Shown: in pieces, positions 35,313 through 43,431 of the stretch
Numbering within the stretch: position 1 is the first letter of the stretch
Layout: each line of letters begins with the position of its first letter
NCBI RefSeq assembly: GCF_030063305.1
Contig: NZ_JASISV010000002.1
Span: forward strand, 620,001-684,000
DNA from: Salinibacterium sp. G-O1
GTDB taxonomy: Bacteria > Actinomycetota > Actinomycetes > Actinomycetales > Microbacteriaceae
Reading direction: 5' to 3'
Length of the DNA stretch: 64,000 bases
Notes under the pieces: model-generated
Databases searched by the model: none
Told to the model about the DNA's origin: nothing
What the model saw: only the letters and a program-made list of their open reading frames with translations
Program-made: the position numbers and the translations under genes

Positions 35313-35882
35313 ATGACCGGAACCTCACCGGTTCGTGCGCCGCGGCATCCAGAGGTCGACGGCCGCATTTTTGACGCGGCGCTCGACATTCTTCGCAAGC
35401 GTGGTCCGCTGGCGGTGAGCATCGAGTCGGTCGCGGCGGCGTCCGGTGTGGCGAAGACGACTATCTACCGACGCTTTGAGAACCGGGAATCCCTCCTCAC
35501 CGCCGCTATCAACACAGCCGCAACGGCTGTCGTGTTTCCTCCCGGACTCACCGCCAAAGATTCGCTGCGCTGGGTTCTTCGGCATGCCAGCGACACCATC
35601 GAGAATGTCGTTGGCAGGGGCACGGTCGCGGCCGTCATCATGAACGAAGATCCCCACTTCACCCAGTTGCTGCTGGGGATGATCCGCGGCTCGACCGCGG
35701 CGCTACGGGATGACCTCCGCGAACGGGCCATCGCCGGCGAAATCAACCGCGAGGTCGACATCGAACTGGCCATGAGCATCCTGCTCGGCGTCGTCGTCGC
35801 AGAACTCATCCGGGGCCGCACGACCGACGAAGCGTGGGTCGACTCAGTTCTTGTCCTGCTCTGGCCCGCTTTCGCGGTGTGA
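35313..35882 (+). CDS. TetR family transcriptional regulator
   Basis: A 189-residue TetR-type regulator. The helix-turn-helix is VSIESVAAASGVAKTTIYRRFENRESLLTAAI, followed by a short ligand-binding domain. TGAGGTGATG upstream of the ATG supplies a ribosome binding site. It is convergent with the alkyl-DHAP-synthase-like gene and stands at the left border of the proposed ether-lipid cluster, so it is a candidate regulator of that cluster; the 19-bp palindrome at 39153-39171 would be a suitable target, but no copy of it is seen at this gene's own promoter. Confidence 0.88.
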   Translation: MTGTSPVRAPRHPEVDGRIFDAALDILRKRGPLAVSIESVAAASGVAKTTIYRRFENRESLLTAAINTAATAVVFPPGLTAKDSLRWVLRHASDTIENVVGRGTVAAVIMNEDPHFTQLLLGMIRGSTAALRDDLRERAIAGEINREVDIELAMSILLGVVVAELIRGRTTDEAWVDSVLVLLWPAFAV

Positions 35883-35937
35883 AGGAGAGGCAAGAGCCAA
35901 CGGCCGGCGCGCTCGCAGGCAGACCGGCCGTTGATGG

Positions 35938-37626
35938 TCAGCTCGGGATGATCTTGCCCGGGTTGAAGTTCTTGTTGGGGTCGGCGCTGTCGAACAGGCC
36001 CGCCATGATCTTCACGCCCTCAGCAGAGATGTCCTCGGTGATCCAGGGTGAGTGCTCCAGCCCCACACCGTGGTGGTGCGAGATCGTGGCGTGATTGTCG
36101 ACGAAGGCCTGCTGAATGGCGTTCTTGACGAGGTTGTATTCCGCGATCGGATCGTCGCCGAAGGTGAACGCGAACGTGAAGTACAGGCACGCTCCCGAGT
36201 GATACGAGTGCGACATGTGGCTCATGATCCAGCCATCGTTGCCGAGCTGCTTGTAGGCACCGTGGGCAGCCGCGTAGACCGCTTCGTGCACACCCACGAG
36301 CTTCGACCACGGTGCAGCCGTCTCGGAAACATCGCCAGCAGCTCCCATGTCGAGCAGGAAGTCGCGCAGGTACGGGGTGTCGAACTTCTTCTGGTCGTAC
36401 AGGATGCCGGGGCCGGTGCCAACGCCCATTCCGCCGTGCTTCTTGACGATGTCGTCGACGAGCGACTTCTGGTGCTTGGCATGTGAGACGCTGCCCTCGA
36501 AACCGATGAAAGACAGGCAGATGTCGTCGAGGTTCCAGCCCTTGGCCTTCATGATGCCTGGCAACGCTGACTCCGCCATGAACTTCGAGACGCCCTTGCG
36601 GTCTTTCGAGGTGGCCAGAGAGAACGAGGTTTCGCGCGAATCAGAGATTCTCGTGATCGAGGGCGCGGCATCCGACTCGCTGATCGCCTGCATGGTGGCG
36701 ATGCCCGTCTTCCAGTTGGGGAAGAAGTAGGCGTAGACGTCACGTTTGGCCGGGATGCGGTGAACCTGCACGGTCACCTCGGTGATCACACCGAGCCTGC
36801 CCTCGCTTCCGAGGATCATCTCGCGCACGCTGGGACCGCTCGACGTCGACGGGAGCGGGCGCAGCACGAGCACGCCACCGGGGCGCACCACGCGCATTCC
36901 GCGGGCGATGTCGGCGATGTCGCCGTACTTGTCTGACTGCATTCCGGATGACCGGGTCGCGACCCAGCCGCCGACCGTCGAGTGCGTGAAGCTGTCGGGG
37001 AAGTGACCGATGGTCCACCCCTGCTGGTTCAACTGTTCTTCGAGGTCGGGGCCCTGCGATCCGGCCTGGATGCGCGCGAGTCCGGAATCGGTGTCGATGT
37101 CGATGACCCTGCGCAGACGCCCGAGGTCGAGCGACACGATCGTGCGGGTCTCGCCGGGAATCGGCTCAAGGGTGCCGGCGATGTTGCTGCCGCCGCCGAA
37201 CGGGATGATCACCGCGTTAGCTGCGACCGCGGCATCCACCACCGCCTGGATTTCGGCCTCGTCAGCCGGGTAGATCACGACGTCGGGGCTGCGGAGGATG
37301 GCGTTGCCGCGAACCCGGATCAGGTCTCGGATGCTCTTGCCGTAGGTGTGCACGACGCGGGCCATGTCGTCGGTGGTGACGTTGTCGGATCCCACAATCG
37401 CGGTCAGCGCCTCGGTGAACTCGGCCGTGGCATTGCTCGCTGGAACATTCAGATCCTCGAACGATGGCTCACTGGCACGCTCGGCCGTATCGAGATCAAG
37501 CCCGACGGCGAACTTGACGAACGGTGCGAACCCTGGCTTGTCTTCGTGGTGGAACCCCACACCGTCGACTCCCCAACCCCACCACTTCATGTGGCGCACT
37601 GAGCTTCGGTCTGCAGCCTCGTTCAT
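35938..37626 (-). CDS. FAD-binding oxidase, alkyldihydroxyacetonephosphate synthase-like
   Basis: A 562-residue VAO-family flavoprotein. The FAD domain has VIIPFGGGSNIAGTLEP and HFPDSFTHSTVGGWVATRSSGMQS; the cap carries ACLYFTFAFTFGDDP; the motif ATISHHHGVGLEH near residue 515 matches the His triplet of AGPS, and it ends DPNKNFNPGKIIPS. AGPS swaps the acyl group of acyl-DHAP for a fatty alcohol, making the ether bond. Related FAD oxidases (D-lactate or glycolate dehydrogenases) lack that His triplet. It is last in a unit with a PlsC acyltransferase and an SDR, each overlapping by four bases. The assignment is good, the reaction inferred. Confidence 0.85.
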   Translation of the reverse strand: MNEAADRSSVRHMKWWGWGVDGVGFHHEDKPGFAPFVKFAVGLDLDTAERASEPSFEDLNVPASNATAEFTEALTAIVGSDNVTTDDMARVVHTYGKSIRDLIRVRGNAILRSPDVVIYPADEAEIQAVVDAAVAANAVIIPFGGGSNIAGTLEPIPGETRTIVSLDLGRLRRVIDIDTDSGLARIQAGSQGPDLEEQLNQQGWTIGHFPDSFTHSTVGGWVATRSSGMQSDKYGDIADIARGMRVVRPGGVLVLRPLPSTSSGPSVREMILGSEGRLGVITEVTVQVHRIPAKRDVYAYFFPNWKTGIATMQAISESDAAPSITRISDSRETSFSLATSKDRKGVSKFMAESALPGIMKAKGWNLDDICLSFIGFEGSVSHAKHQKSLVDDIVKKHGGMGVGTGPGILYDQKKFDTPYLRDFLLDMGAAGDVSETAAPWSKLVGVHEAVYAAAHGAYKQLGNDGWIMSHMSHSYHSGACLYFTFAFTFGDDPIAEYNLVKNAIQQAFVDNHATISHHHGVGLEHSPWITEDISAEGVKIMAGLFDSADPNKNFNPGKIIPS

Positions 37627-38318
37627 CTATTTCCCTTCTGAGAGCGCACCGGCATCGGTTGCACAGTTTCATGCAGGCGACGAACCTCGCCTGAGAGTCG
37701 CAGGGAGAACTGCTCGGCAGTCTCTCCCGGTTCGGGCAGCATCGGAGCGCCAAACACAATGGTTACAGGATGCCGACCGCGAAGGGGCCAGTTGACCCCA
37801 CGCGGCATTGCCGCGCTCGCGCCGACGAGCGCTATCGGCAGGCACGGCACCTTGGTCGCGATGGCAAGGGCGGCGGCGCCCGGCTTGAAAGAGCCCATCT
37901 CGCCGTATTTCGAGCGGCCACCCTCCGGAAAAATCAGCAGGGGCACGCCGCGTTCGAGCAACGCCCGTGACGACCCCGATCGTTTGCCCTCGGAGTTGCG
38001 CTCAATCGCGAAGGCATTGAAAAAGAGTGTGGTCAGCCATTTGCGCCACTGCACGTCGAAGAAGTAGTCGGCCGCGGCGCCGGCGGCGATGTAGCGCGAG
38101 AGCCGTCTCGGGAGGCCGCCGATGACCAGCGGCGCATCCAGATGGCTCGAATGATTCGCGATGGCGATGTACGGCGCATCGAGACCTTTGATGGCCGCCT
38201 CGCCCACGATCGTCACCCGCACCAGTCGCCAGACCACCGGTTTGAGAATTCCACGCTGCGCGACGAAGCGAACTCCAGCAACACCGGAGGAGGTGAAGCG
38301 ATCCATCGACGAACTCAC
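37623..38318 (-). CDS. 1-acylglycerol-3-phosphate acyltransferase (PlsC family)
   Basis: A 231-residue acyltransferase. ANHSSHLDAPLVIGG contains the NH-x4-D catalytic motif (His, Asp), and LLIFPEGGRSKYG the glycerol-phosphate-binding EGGR motif. It likely adds an acyl chain to lysophosphatidate, 1-alkylglycerol-3-phosphate or DHAP. It lies between the SDR and AGPS-like genes with four-base overlaps on both sides (GTGA and ATGA), so it probably acts on the same lipid. GTG 38318 is the start given by the overlap. Confidence 0.9.
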   Translation of the reverse strand: MSSSMDRFTSSGVAGVRFVAQRGILKPVVWRLVRVTIVGEAAIKGLDAPYIAIANHSSHLDAPLVIGGLPRRLSRYIAAGAAADYFFDVQWRKWLTTLFFNAFAIERNSEGKRSGSSRALLERGVPLLIFPEGGRSKYGEMGSFKPGAAALAIATKVPCLPIALVGASAAMPRGVNWPLRGRHPVTIVFGAPMLPEPGETAEQFSLRLSGEVRRLHETVQPMPVRSQKGNR

Positions 38319-39139
38319 TGGTTTTCGGCCTTCATGTCGTTATGTTCGGAGCCCTCACCCTGATGGGGTGCGTCAGATCGGCTTGAAGAAATTTTCGACG
38401 ACACCCAGTGAATCGACGCCCGGGGAGCATGTCGGGCAAACCAGGAGAGCAGTCGGTAGCGAACAGTCGGTATGGAGATCACCTTGCGACGATCAACGTC
38501 GCGAAGGGCGGCCGCTACGAGACGATCGGCGTCGATCCACATTGCTTCGGGAATCGAACTTGTGCGGATGCCGGCACGGCTGTGGAACTCGGTCTCAACC
38601 CATCCGGGCATGAGCGATGTCGCGGTGACCCCGGTCCCACGGAGTTCAACGGCCAGGCCCTCACTGTACGAGTTGACCCACGCCTTGATGGCGGAATACG
38701 ACCCCATGGTGATCAGTCCCGCGACGCTGCCGACGTTGAGGATGTTGCCGTGTCCGCGAGACCGCATAGAGCGTCCCGCCGCTGCACCGAGAATCAGCAC
38801 AGCCCGACACATAACGTCCATGGCATATTCATGGGACGACGTGTCAGCGTCGAGCAATTTCGTGTGCACGCCGAAGCCGGCGTTGTTGACGAGGAAGTCG
38901 ATCGGTCGCGATTCGTCGAGCAACCGCTCCGCCACGCGCGCCACATCGGCGCGCACGGCGAGGTCGGCGCTGAGCGTCTCGACGGTGATGCCTGAACGGG
39001 CATGTAACTCAGCCGCGACGGTGGCAAGCCGTGCTTCGTTGCGGGCAACAAGGACGATGTCGAAGCCTCTGGCGGCCAGTTGTCGGGCGAATGCGGCACC
39101 GATGCCGGATGTGCCGCCCGTGATGAGAGCCGTTGCCAT
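38315..39139 (-). CDS. Short-chain dehydrogenase, candidate acyl/alkyl-DHAP reductase
   Basis: A 274-residue classical SDR. ALITGGTSGIGAAFARQLA is the NADP(H)-binding start, VNNAGFGV follows, and the catalytic S-Y-K set is visible (Ser in GSVAGLI, Tyr and Lys in SYSAIKAW). Similar SDRs reduce 1-acyl- or 1-alkyl-DHAP; that role fits its position as first gene before PlsC and AGPS-like genes but is inferred. ATG 39139 is preferred to TTG 39145; TAATGT (39152-39147) lies seven bases before it and directly abuts the 19-bp palindrome, a likely operator. Confidence 0.87.
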   Translation of the reverse strand: MATALITGGTSGIGAAFARQLAARGFDIVLVARNEARLATVAAELHARSGITVETLSADLAVRADVARVAERLLDESRPIDFLVNNAGFGVHTKLLDADTSSHEYAMDVMCRAVLILGAAAGRSMRSRGHGNILNVGSVAGLITMGSYSAIKAWVNSYSEGLAVELRGTGVTATSLMPGWVETEFHSRAGIRTSSIPEAMWIDADRLVAAALRDVDRRKVISIPTVRYRLLSWFARHAPRASIHWVSSKISSSRSDAPHQGEGSEHNDMKAENQ

Positions 39140-39152
39140 GCCCAATACATTA

Positions 39153-39171
39153 CGCTACGGGTCCCGTAGCG
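39153..39171. promoter_or_regulatory. Perfect 19-bp palindrome between divergent lipid genes
   Basis: CGCTACGGGTCCCGTAGCG has nine-base arms around a central T. It directly adjoins the -10-like TAATGT of the leftward SDR unit and lies upstream of TACACT (39181-39186), a possible -10 for the rightward unit. Its position and symmetry are those of a TetR- or GntR-type operator able to control both units at once. Confidence 0.65.
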
Positions 39172-39222
39172 ACTGGCTAGTACACTTGACGGGATTGGTC
39201 CCGCGCTTTGGAGGTAGTTCGC

Positions 39223-40041
39223 ATGCCGGAACGTAAAGAGGCTCCCGCGGATGGGGAGGTCGACATGATGCACTTCCCGGCTCCCGAATTTGATGTTCGC
39301 GAGTATGCGCGGAGTGCTGCGGCCAGCCACCGGGACGAGCTCGGGCTCGATCACTACAAGACCAATCCCCTGACCGCCGAAACTCTCCGCCTGCTCAGGT
39401 ATCTGCAGATCATCGAGCGTGCCACGATGACCCACCTACGCGGAGTGCTCGTCACTGCCACTCACAAAGACGCTCGCATCACCGCATTCCTCACCACCTG
39501 GGCGTTCGAAAAATACTGGATTGCTGACGCGTTCGAGCAGATCGGTCTCGCACACCAGCCAGAGGGAACCGACGTCGACCGCGCGCCATTCATCACCCCT
39601 CCGGAACGCACCATCCGCGAAGCGATCTACGCCAACATCGTCGGGCTTCCCATGATCGCCGTGCACATGACGCTCGGCACGATCGACACCTGGTTGAGCC
39701 AGGCAGCGTATCGACGACTCATCGCCCTCGAGCCACACCCACAACTGACGAAGACGATCGAGCGGTTCCTTGAGTTGAAGGAGCGCCAGCTGGCCTTCTT
39801 CGAGCCGCAGTCACGGTACCGCCTGACCGAATCGGCTCAGGCTCGAAAAATCACGAAGCGTCGGCTGACAAAGACCCCGTGGCCGATCGGCGCGATGGCG
39901 GAACCGCCGCACGAAACCGAATTCTTTTTCCAGCGGCTCTTCGGATCCGCTCGAGAACTCGTCAGCGAGATCGACTCTCGTATTGACTCCCTCCCCGGCC
40001 AGTCCGGGCTATCACTAATCGGAAAGGCCGCCAGGCTGTGA
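39223..40041 (+). CDS. Degenerate ferritin-like protein, paralogue of 42516-43316
   Basis: A 272-residue helical protein clearly related over its length to the di-iron ferritin-like protein two genes downstream (shared pattern TNPL-x-E/P-TL, THKDARITAFLTTW, AVHMTLG, AFF). Of the six iron ligands in the paralogue, only the first (Glu65) remains: the others are Lys97, Ile100, Thr156, Lys186 and Gln189. It therefore probably binds no iron and may act as a partner or regulatory subunit. ATG 39223 has GGAGG eight bases upstream; the longer TTG start at 39208 overlaps that site. It overlaps the reductase gene by four bases (GTGA). Confidence 0.8.
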   Translation: MPERKEAPADGEVDMMHFPAPEFDVREYARSAAASHRDELGLDHYKTNPLTAETLRLLRYLQIIERATMTHLRGVLVTATHKDARITAFLTTWAFEKYWIADAFEQIGLAHQPEGTDVDRAPFITPPERTIREAIYANIVGLPMIAVHMTLGTIDTWLSQAAYRRLIALEPHPQLTKTIERFLELKERQLAFFEPQSRYRLTESAQARKITKRRLTKTPWPIGAMAEPPHETEFFFQRLFGSARELVSEIDSRIDSLPGQSGLSLIGKAARL

Positions 40042-42497
40042 CTGACACACCCAAGACGACCGCACGTTCATCCACGCCTGCGGCAAAGAAGCCTGCGGTC
40101 AAGACACCCAAGTCCTCGGCAGCGGCCAAGGTTCCTGCTGCCCGCAAGCCGCGCGCGACCCCCGCGACAACGGCGCCTGCGGGAGTGCTCACCAATGAGC
40201 ACGTCTTCATCACCGGTGGCACTGGCTTCGTGGGCCAGGCATTGCTCGAACGACTGTTGTCGTCGCATCCTGACACTCGCATGACCGTGCTGGTGCGAGG
40301 AAAAGGCAGCCTGTCCGGGCAGGCACGCCTCGCGGGCCTGCTGCGCAAGCCTGTGTTCAAAAACTGGATCGAATCCGTCGGCGAGGAAGAGGCACATCGC
40401 CAGTTCGCCAGCCGTGTGACAGCGCACGAGGGCAGCCTCGGCGCTGTGGGAACCCTTCCGGATGACATCGACGTCGTCATCCACAGCGCATCGACGGTGT
40501 CATTCGACCCGCCGATCGACGAAGCCTTCGACACCAACGTCGGTGGCGCGCACGGTGTGTATGGCGCTTTGCTCGCGAGCAAGAGCACCCCACACGTTGT
40601 GCACATCTCGACGGCCTACGTCGGCGGAATTCGCAAGGGCATCGCCCCCGAGGCATCCCTCACGCACAACGTCGACTGGCGCGCCGAGTACGAGGCAGCG
40701 AAGTCCGCCCGAATCCGCGTCGAACTGGAGTCTCGCCAGCCCGAAGCCCTGCGTGCCCAGCTCAACGCCGCCAAAGCCCGCCACGGCAAGACCGGCCCCC
40801 AGGCCGTCGCAGGGTTCGCCGAAGCCGCCCGCACAGCGTGGGTTCGCGAACGTCTCGTCGATTACGGCCGCACTCGCGCCGAAAGCCTCGGCTGGACAGA
40901 CGTTTACACCCTCACGAAGGCCTTCGCCGAGCGCGCCGCCGAGGAGCTGTGGGCCCAGTCCGGCCACCGCCTGTCGATCGTTCGCCCGTCGATCATCGAG
41001 AGCTCACTGCACCACCCGTTCCCGGGCTGGATCGACGGCTACAAGGTCGCCGACCCCCTGATCATCGCCTACGGTCGCGGCCAGCTGCCCGACTTCCCCG
41101 GCCTGCCCGACTCGATTCTCGACGTCATCCCGGTCGACTTCGTCGTCAATGCCGCACTGGCCGTGGCCGCGCGCGACGCCAAGCCGAACGAGCCGAAGTA
41201 TTACCACGTGAGCTCAGGTGCGAGTAATCCGCTTCCGTTCCACCGCATGTACGAGAACGTGAACCGATACTTCACCGACAACCCGCTACCGGACGGCACG
41301 GGCCACATCACCGTTCCGCTGTGGAGATTCCCCGGCGGTGTTCGCGTCGAGAACGCCCTCGCTCGCAAAGAGAAGCAGGCAGCGTCGGCCGAGCGGCTCA
41401 TCGAACATCTGCCCACCACTCCCCGCACCCGCACGTGGCTCGATACCGTCACCAAGGGCAAGCACGGCCTGCAGAAGCTTCGCGCGTTCACGGAGCTGTA
41501 CCGCGCGTATGTGCAGACCGAGATCATCTTCGACGACACCAATACCCGCGCACTGTTCCTCTCCCTCCCGGAAGAGGTTCAGAAGACCGAGGGATTCGAC
41601 GTCACCGAGATCGACTGGGAGGACTACTTCCAGAAGGTGCACTTCCCGGCCGTCACGACGCTCACCCGCGCGTTCGGCAAGCGTCCGGCGGCTAAGGAGC
41701 GCGCCACGCGCGCCCTGCCGCACCGCACCGACGTTGTGGCCATCTTCGACCTCGAAGGCACAGTCCTGGAGTCGAACCTGGTCAAGCAGTACCTCCAGCT
41801 GTGGTCGGGAAGCGTGCCGCGCAAGCGGGTCGCCCACGACCTCGCCAACTTCGCGTTCTCCCTGCCGAAGTACCTCAAGGCTGAGCGCCGCGACCGCGGT
41901 GAATTCATCCGCACCTTCATGCGTCGCTACAAGGGCTTCAAGGTCAGCGAGATTCAGGGCCTGGTCAGCGGAAGCTTCGGTCGCGCGATGTTGAGGCGAG
42001 CCTTGCCGGATGCCCTCAAGCGGGTGCAGGCACACCGCGACGCCGGACACCGCACGGTCCTCGTCACGGGCACCATCGACCTCATGGTCGAGCCATTCCT
42101 GCCGTACTTCGACGAGGTCGTCGCCGGAAGCATGCATGAGCGCGACGGAGTGCTCACCGGATTCCTCGCCGACCCGCCCCTCGTCGACGAGGCCCGCGCC
42201 GCATGGTTGCGTCACTACGCCGCGAAGAACGGCTTCGACCTCGAGCACTCCTACGGCTACGGCGACAGTCACGCCGACCTCGTGTGGCTGCAGCTTCTGG
42301 GCAACCCGAGCGTCGTGAATCCCGACATCAGCCTGTATCGGCACGCGATGGAGAAGCACTGGAACGTGCTCGACTGGAAACGTGGTCCCGCGACATCCAA
42401 GCCGATCCTGCCTATGCCTACGAACAACACAGCAGCACCCGAAGCGGCTGCATCCCACGCACAGAACAGCACGGAAGGAGTCGGGTCGGCCTCCTAG
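40038..42497 (+). CDS. Fatty acyl-CoA reductase fused to a HAD-IB phosphatase
   Basis: An 819-residue two-domain protein. Residues 1-50 form a Lys/Ala/Pro/Thr-rich tail. The reductase domain (about 52-545) has the NAD(P) motif VFITGGTGFVGQALLERLL (56-74), HSASTVSFD, and Y290-TLT-K294, as in FAR/male-sterility reductases that turn acyl-CoA into fatty alcohol or aldehyde. The C-terminal HAD domain (about 565-790) has FDLEGTVL (D571, E573, T575), VLVTGTID and GYGDSHADLVWL. The general acid Asp of D-x-D is Glu here, so phosphatase activity is uncertain. Fusions of this kind are known in actinobacteria as FAR-HAD proteins. GTG start by overlap with the preceding gene. Confidence 0.88.
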   Translation: MTDTPKTTARSSTPAAKKPAVKTPKSSAAAKVPAARKPRATPATTAPAGVLTNEHVFITGGTGFVGQALLERLLSSHPDTRMTVLVRGKGSLSGQARLAGLLRKPVFKNWIESVGEEEAHRQFASRVTAHEGSLGAVGTLPDDIDVVIHSASTVSFDPPIDEAFDTNVGGAHGVYGALLASKSTPHVVHISTAYVGGIRKGIAPEASLTHNVDWRAEYEAAKSARIRVELESRQPEALRAQLNAAKARHGKTGPQAVAGFAEAARTAWVRERLVDYGRTRAESLGWTDVYTLTKAFAERAAEELWAQSGHRLSIVRPSIIESSLHHPFPGWIDGYKVADPLIIAYGRGQLPDFPGLPDSILDVIPVDFVVNAALAVAARDAKPNEPKYYHVSSGASNPLPFHRMYENVNRYFTDNPLPDGTGHITVPLWRFPGGVRVENALARKEKQAASAERLIEHLPTTPRTRTWLDTVTKGKHGLQKLRAFTELYRAYVQTEIIFDDTNTRALFLSLPEEVQKTEGFDVTEIDWEDYFQKVHFPAVTTLTRAFGKRPAAKERATRALPHRTDVVAIFDLEGTVLESNLVKQYLQLWSGSVPRKRVAHDLANFAFSLPKYLKAERRDRGEFIRTFMRRYKGFKVSEIQGLVSGSFGRAMLRRALPDALKRVQAHRDAGHRTVLVTGTIDLMVEPFLPYFDEVVAGSMHERDGVLTGFLADPPLVDEARAAWLRHYAAKNGFDLEHSYGYGDSHADLVWLQLLGNPSVVNPDISLYRHAMEKHWNVLDWKRGPATSKPILPMPTNNTAAPEAAASHAQNSTEGVGSAS

Positions 42498-42515
42498 GCC
42501 AGCCCGCGGCATCCC

Positions 42516-43316
42516 ATGGCATTTGATATCGACAAATACACCTCAACCTCGAAGAAGGTTGTCTGGGGCGACCTCGACTTCGACCAGTTCAAGTCCAACC
42601 CGCTTCCCGAGAGCACGCTTCGCAGCCTCAGGTACATGGCCGATATCGAGTACCACACGGTGTGCTACCTGCGTGATCTGCTCGTCACGCCCTCCCACAA
42701 GGAGGCGGACGTCAGCGCGTTCATGACCATGTGGAACCGTGAGGAGTTCTGGCACGGCGAGGCCCTGTCGGCGGTGCTGGCCGCCCACGGCGTCACGCTC
42801 GACTTCGACCAGCTCAAGGCGACCAGGCTCAAGCTGGGCTGGAAGGATCGCCTCGACCCGATCAAACAGTCGCTGCTCGGCAACATCGTGGGTAAAGACT
42901 TCATCGCCGTGCACATGATCTGGGGGGCCGCCAACGAGTGGTCGGCTGTGGCCGCCTACAACCGGATGGCAGAGCTCGAGCAGCACCCCGTGCTGGCAGA
43001 GCTGCTGCGCCGCATCGCCAAGCAGGAGGCCCGCCACGTCGCGTTCTACGCCACCCAGGCGAGGGAGCGTCTCGGCAAGAGCAAGAAGGCCCAGGTGCTC
43101 GCGCGCTTCGCGCTGAAGAATGCGTGGGGTCCCGTCGGCTCGAGCGTGATGGAGCCAGCAGAGGTCACCCACGTGATGGGTCACATCTTCGCCGGCCCCG
43201 AGGGCTTGCGTGAAATTCGCAAACTGGACGAGCACATCTCTCGCATGCCAGGCCTCGAGGGCCTGACTATTGTCGAGAATTCGCTCCGCAACAAGTACGG
43301 CTACATCGCGGCCTGA
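42516..43316 (+). CDS. Ferritin-like di-iron protein
   Basis: A 266-residue helical protein with a complete four-helix-bundle di-iron ligand set: Glu45, E77-x2-H80, Glu141 and E171-x2-H174 (in EEFWHGE and QEARHVAFY). This is the pattern of acyl-ACP desaturases, ribonucleotide reductase R2 and aldehyde-deformylating oxygenase. Beside a fatty acyl reductase, a lipid desaturase or fatty aldehyde/alcohol oxygenase is the attractive guess, but it is inference. It begins 18 bases after the reductase gene with no strong ribosome binding site and is the last gene of the rightward unit. Confidence 0.82.
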   Translation: MAFDIDKYTSTSKKVVWGDLDFDQFKSNPLPESTLRSLRYMADIEYHTVCYLRDLLVTPSHKEADVSAFMTMWNREEFWHGEALSAVLAAHGVTLDFDQLKATRLKLGWKDRLDPIKQSLLGNIVGKDFIAVHMIWGAANEWSAVAAYNRMAELEQHPVLAELLRRIAKQEARHVAFYATQARERLGKSKKAQVLARFALKNAWGPVGSSVMEPAEVTHVMGHIFAGPEGLREIRKLDEHISRMPGLEGLTIVENSLRNKYGYIAA

Positions 43317-43431
43317 TATTTTTTCGCGTTTGGCGTCATAACTGCGCCGATCGGCAGTCTCTTCTTACAAGCAGCTACCCATTGCTTGTGCTCGGTTACC
43401 CGTCGAGCACGGTTGAGACGAATGGATAAAG

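Noticed and set aside
43330-43375. Terminator after the ferritin-like gene (imperfect repeat around CCGATCGG)
   Set aside because: The arms are short and interrupted, and the T-rich tail is broken; not strong enough to report.
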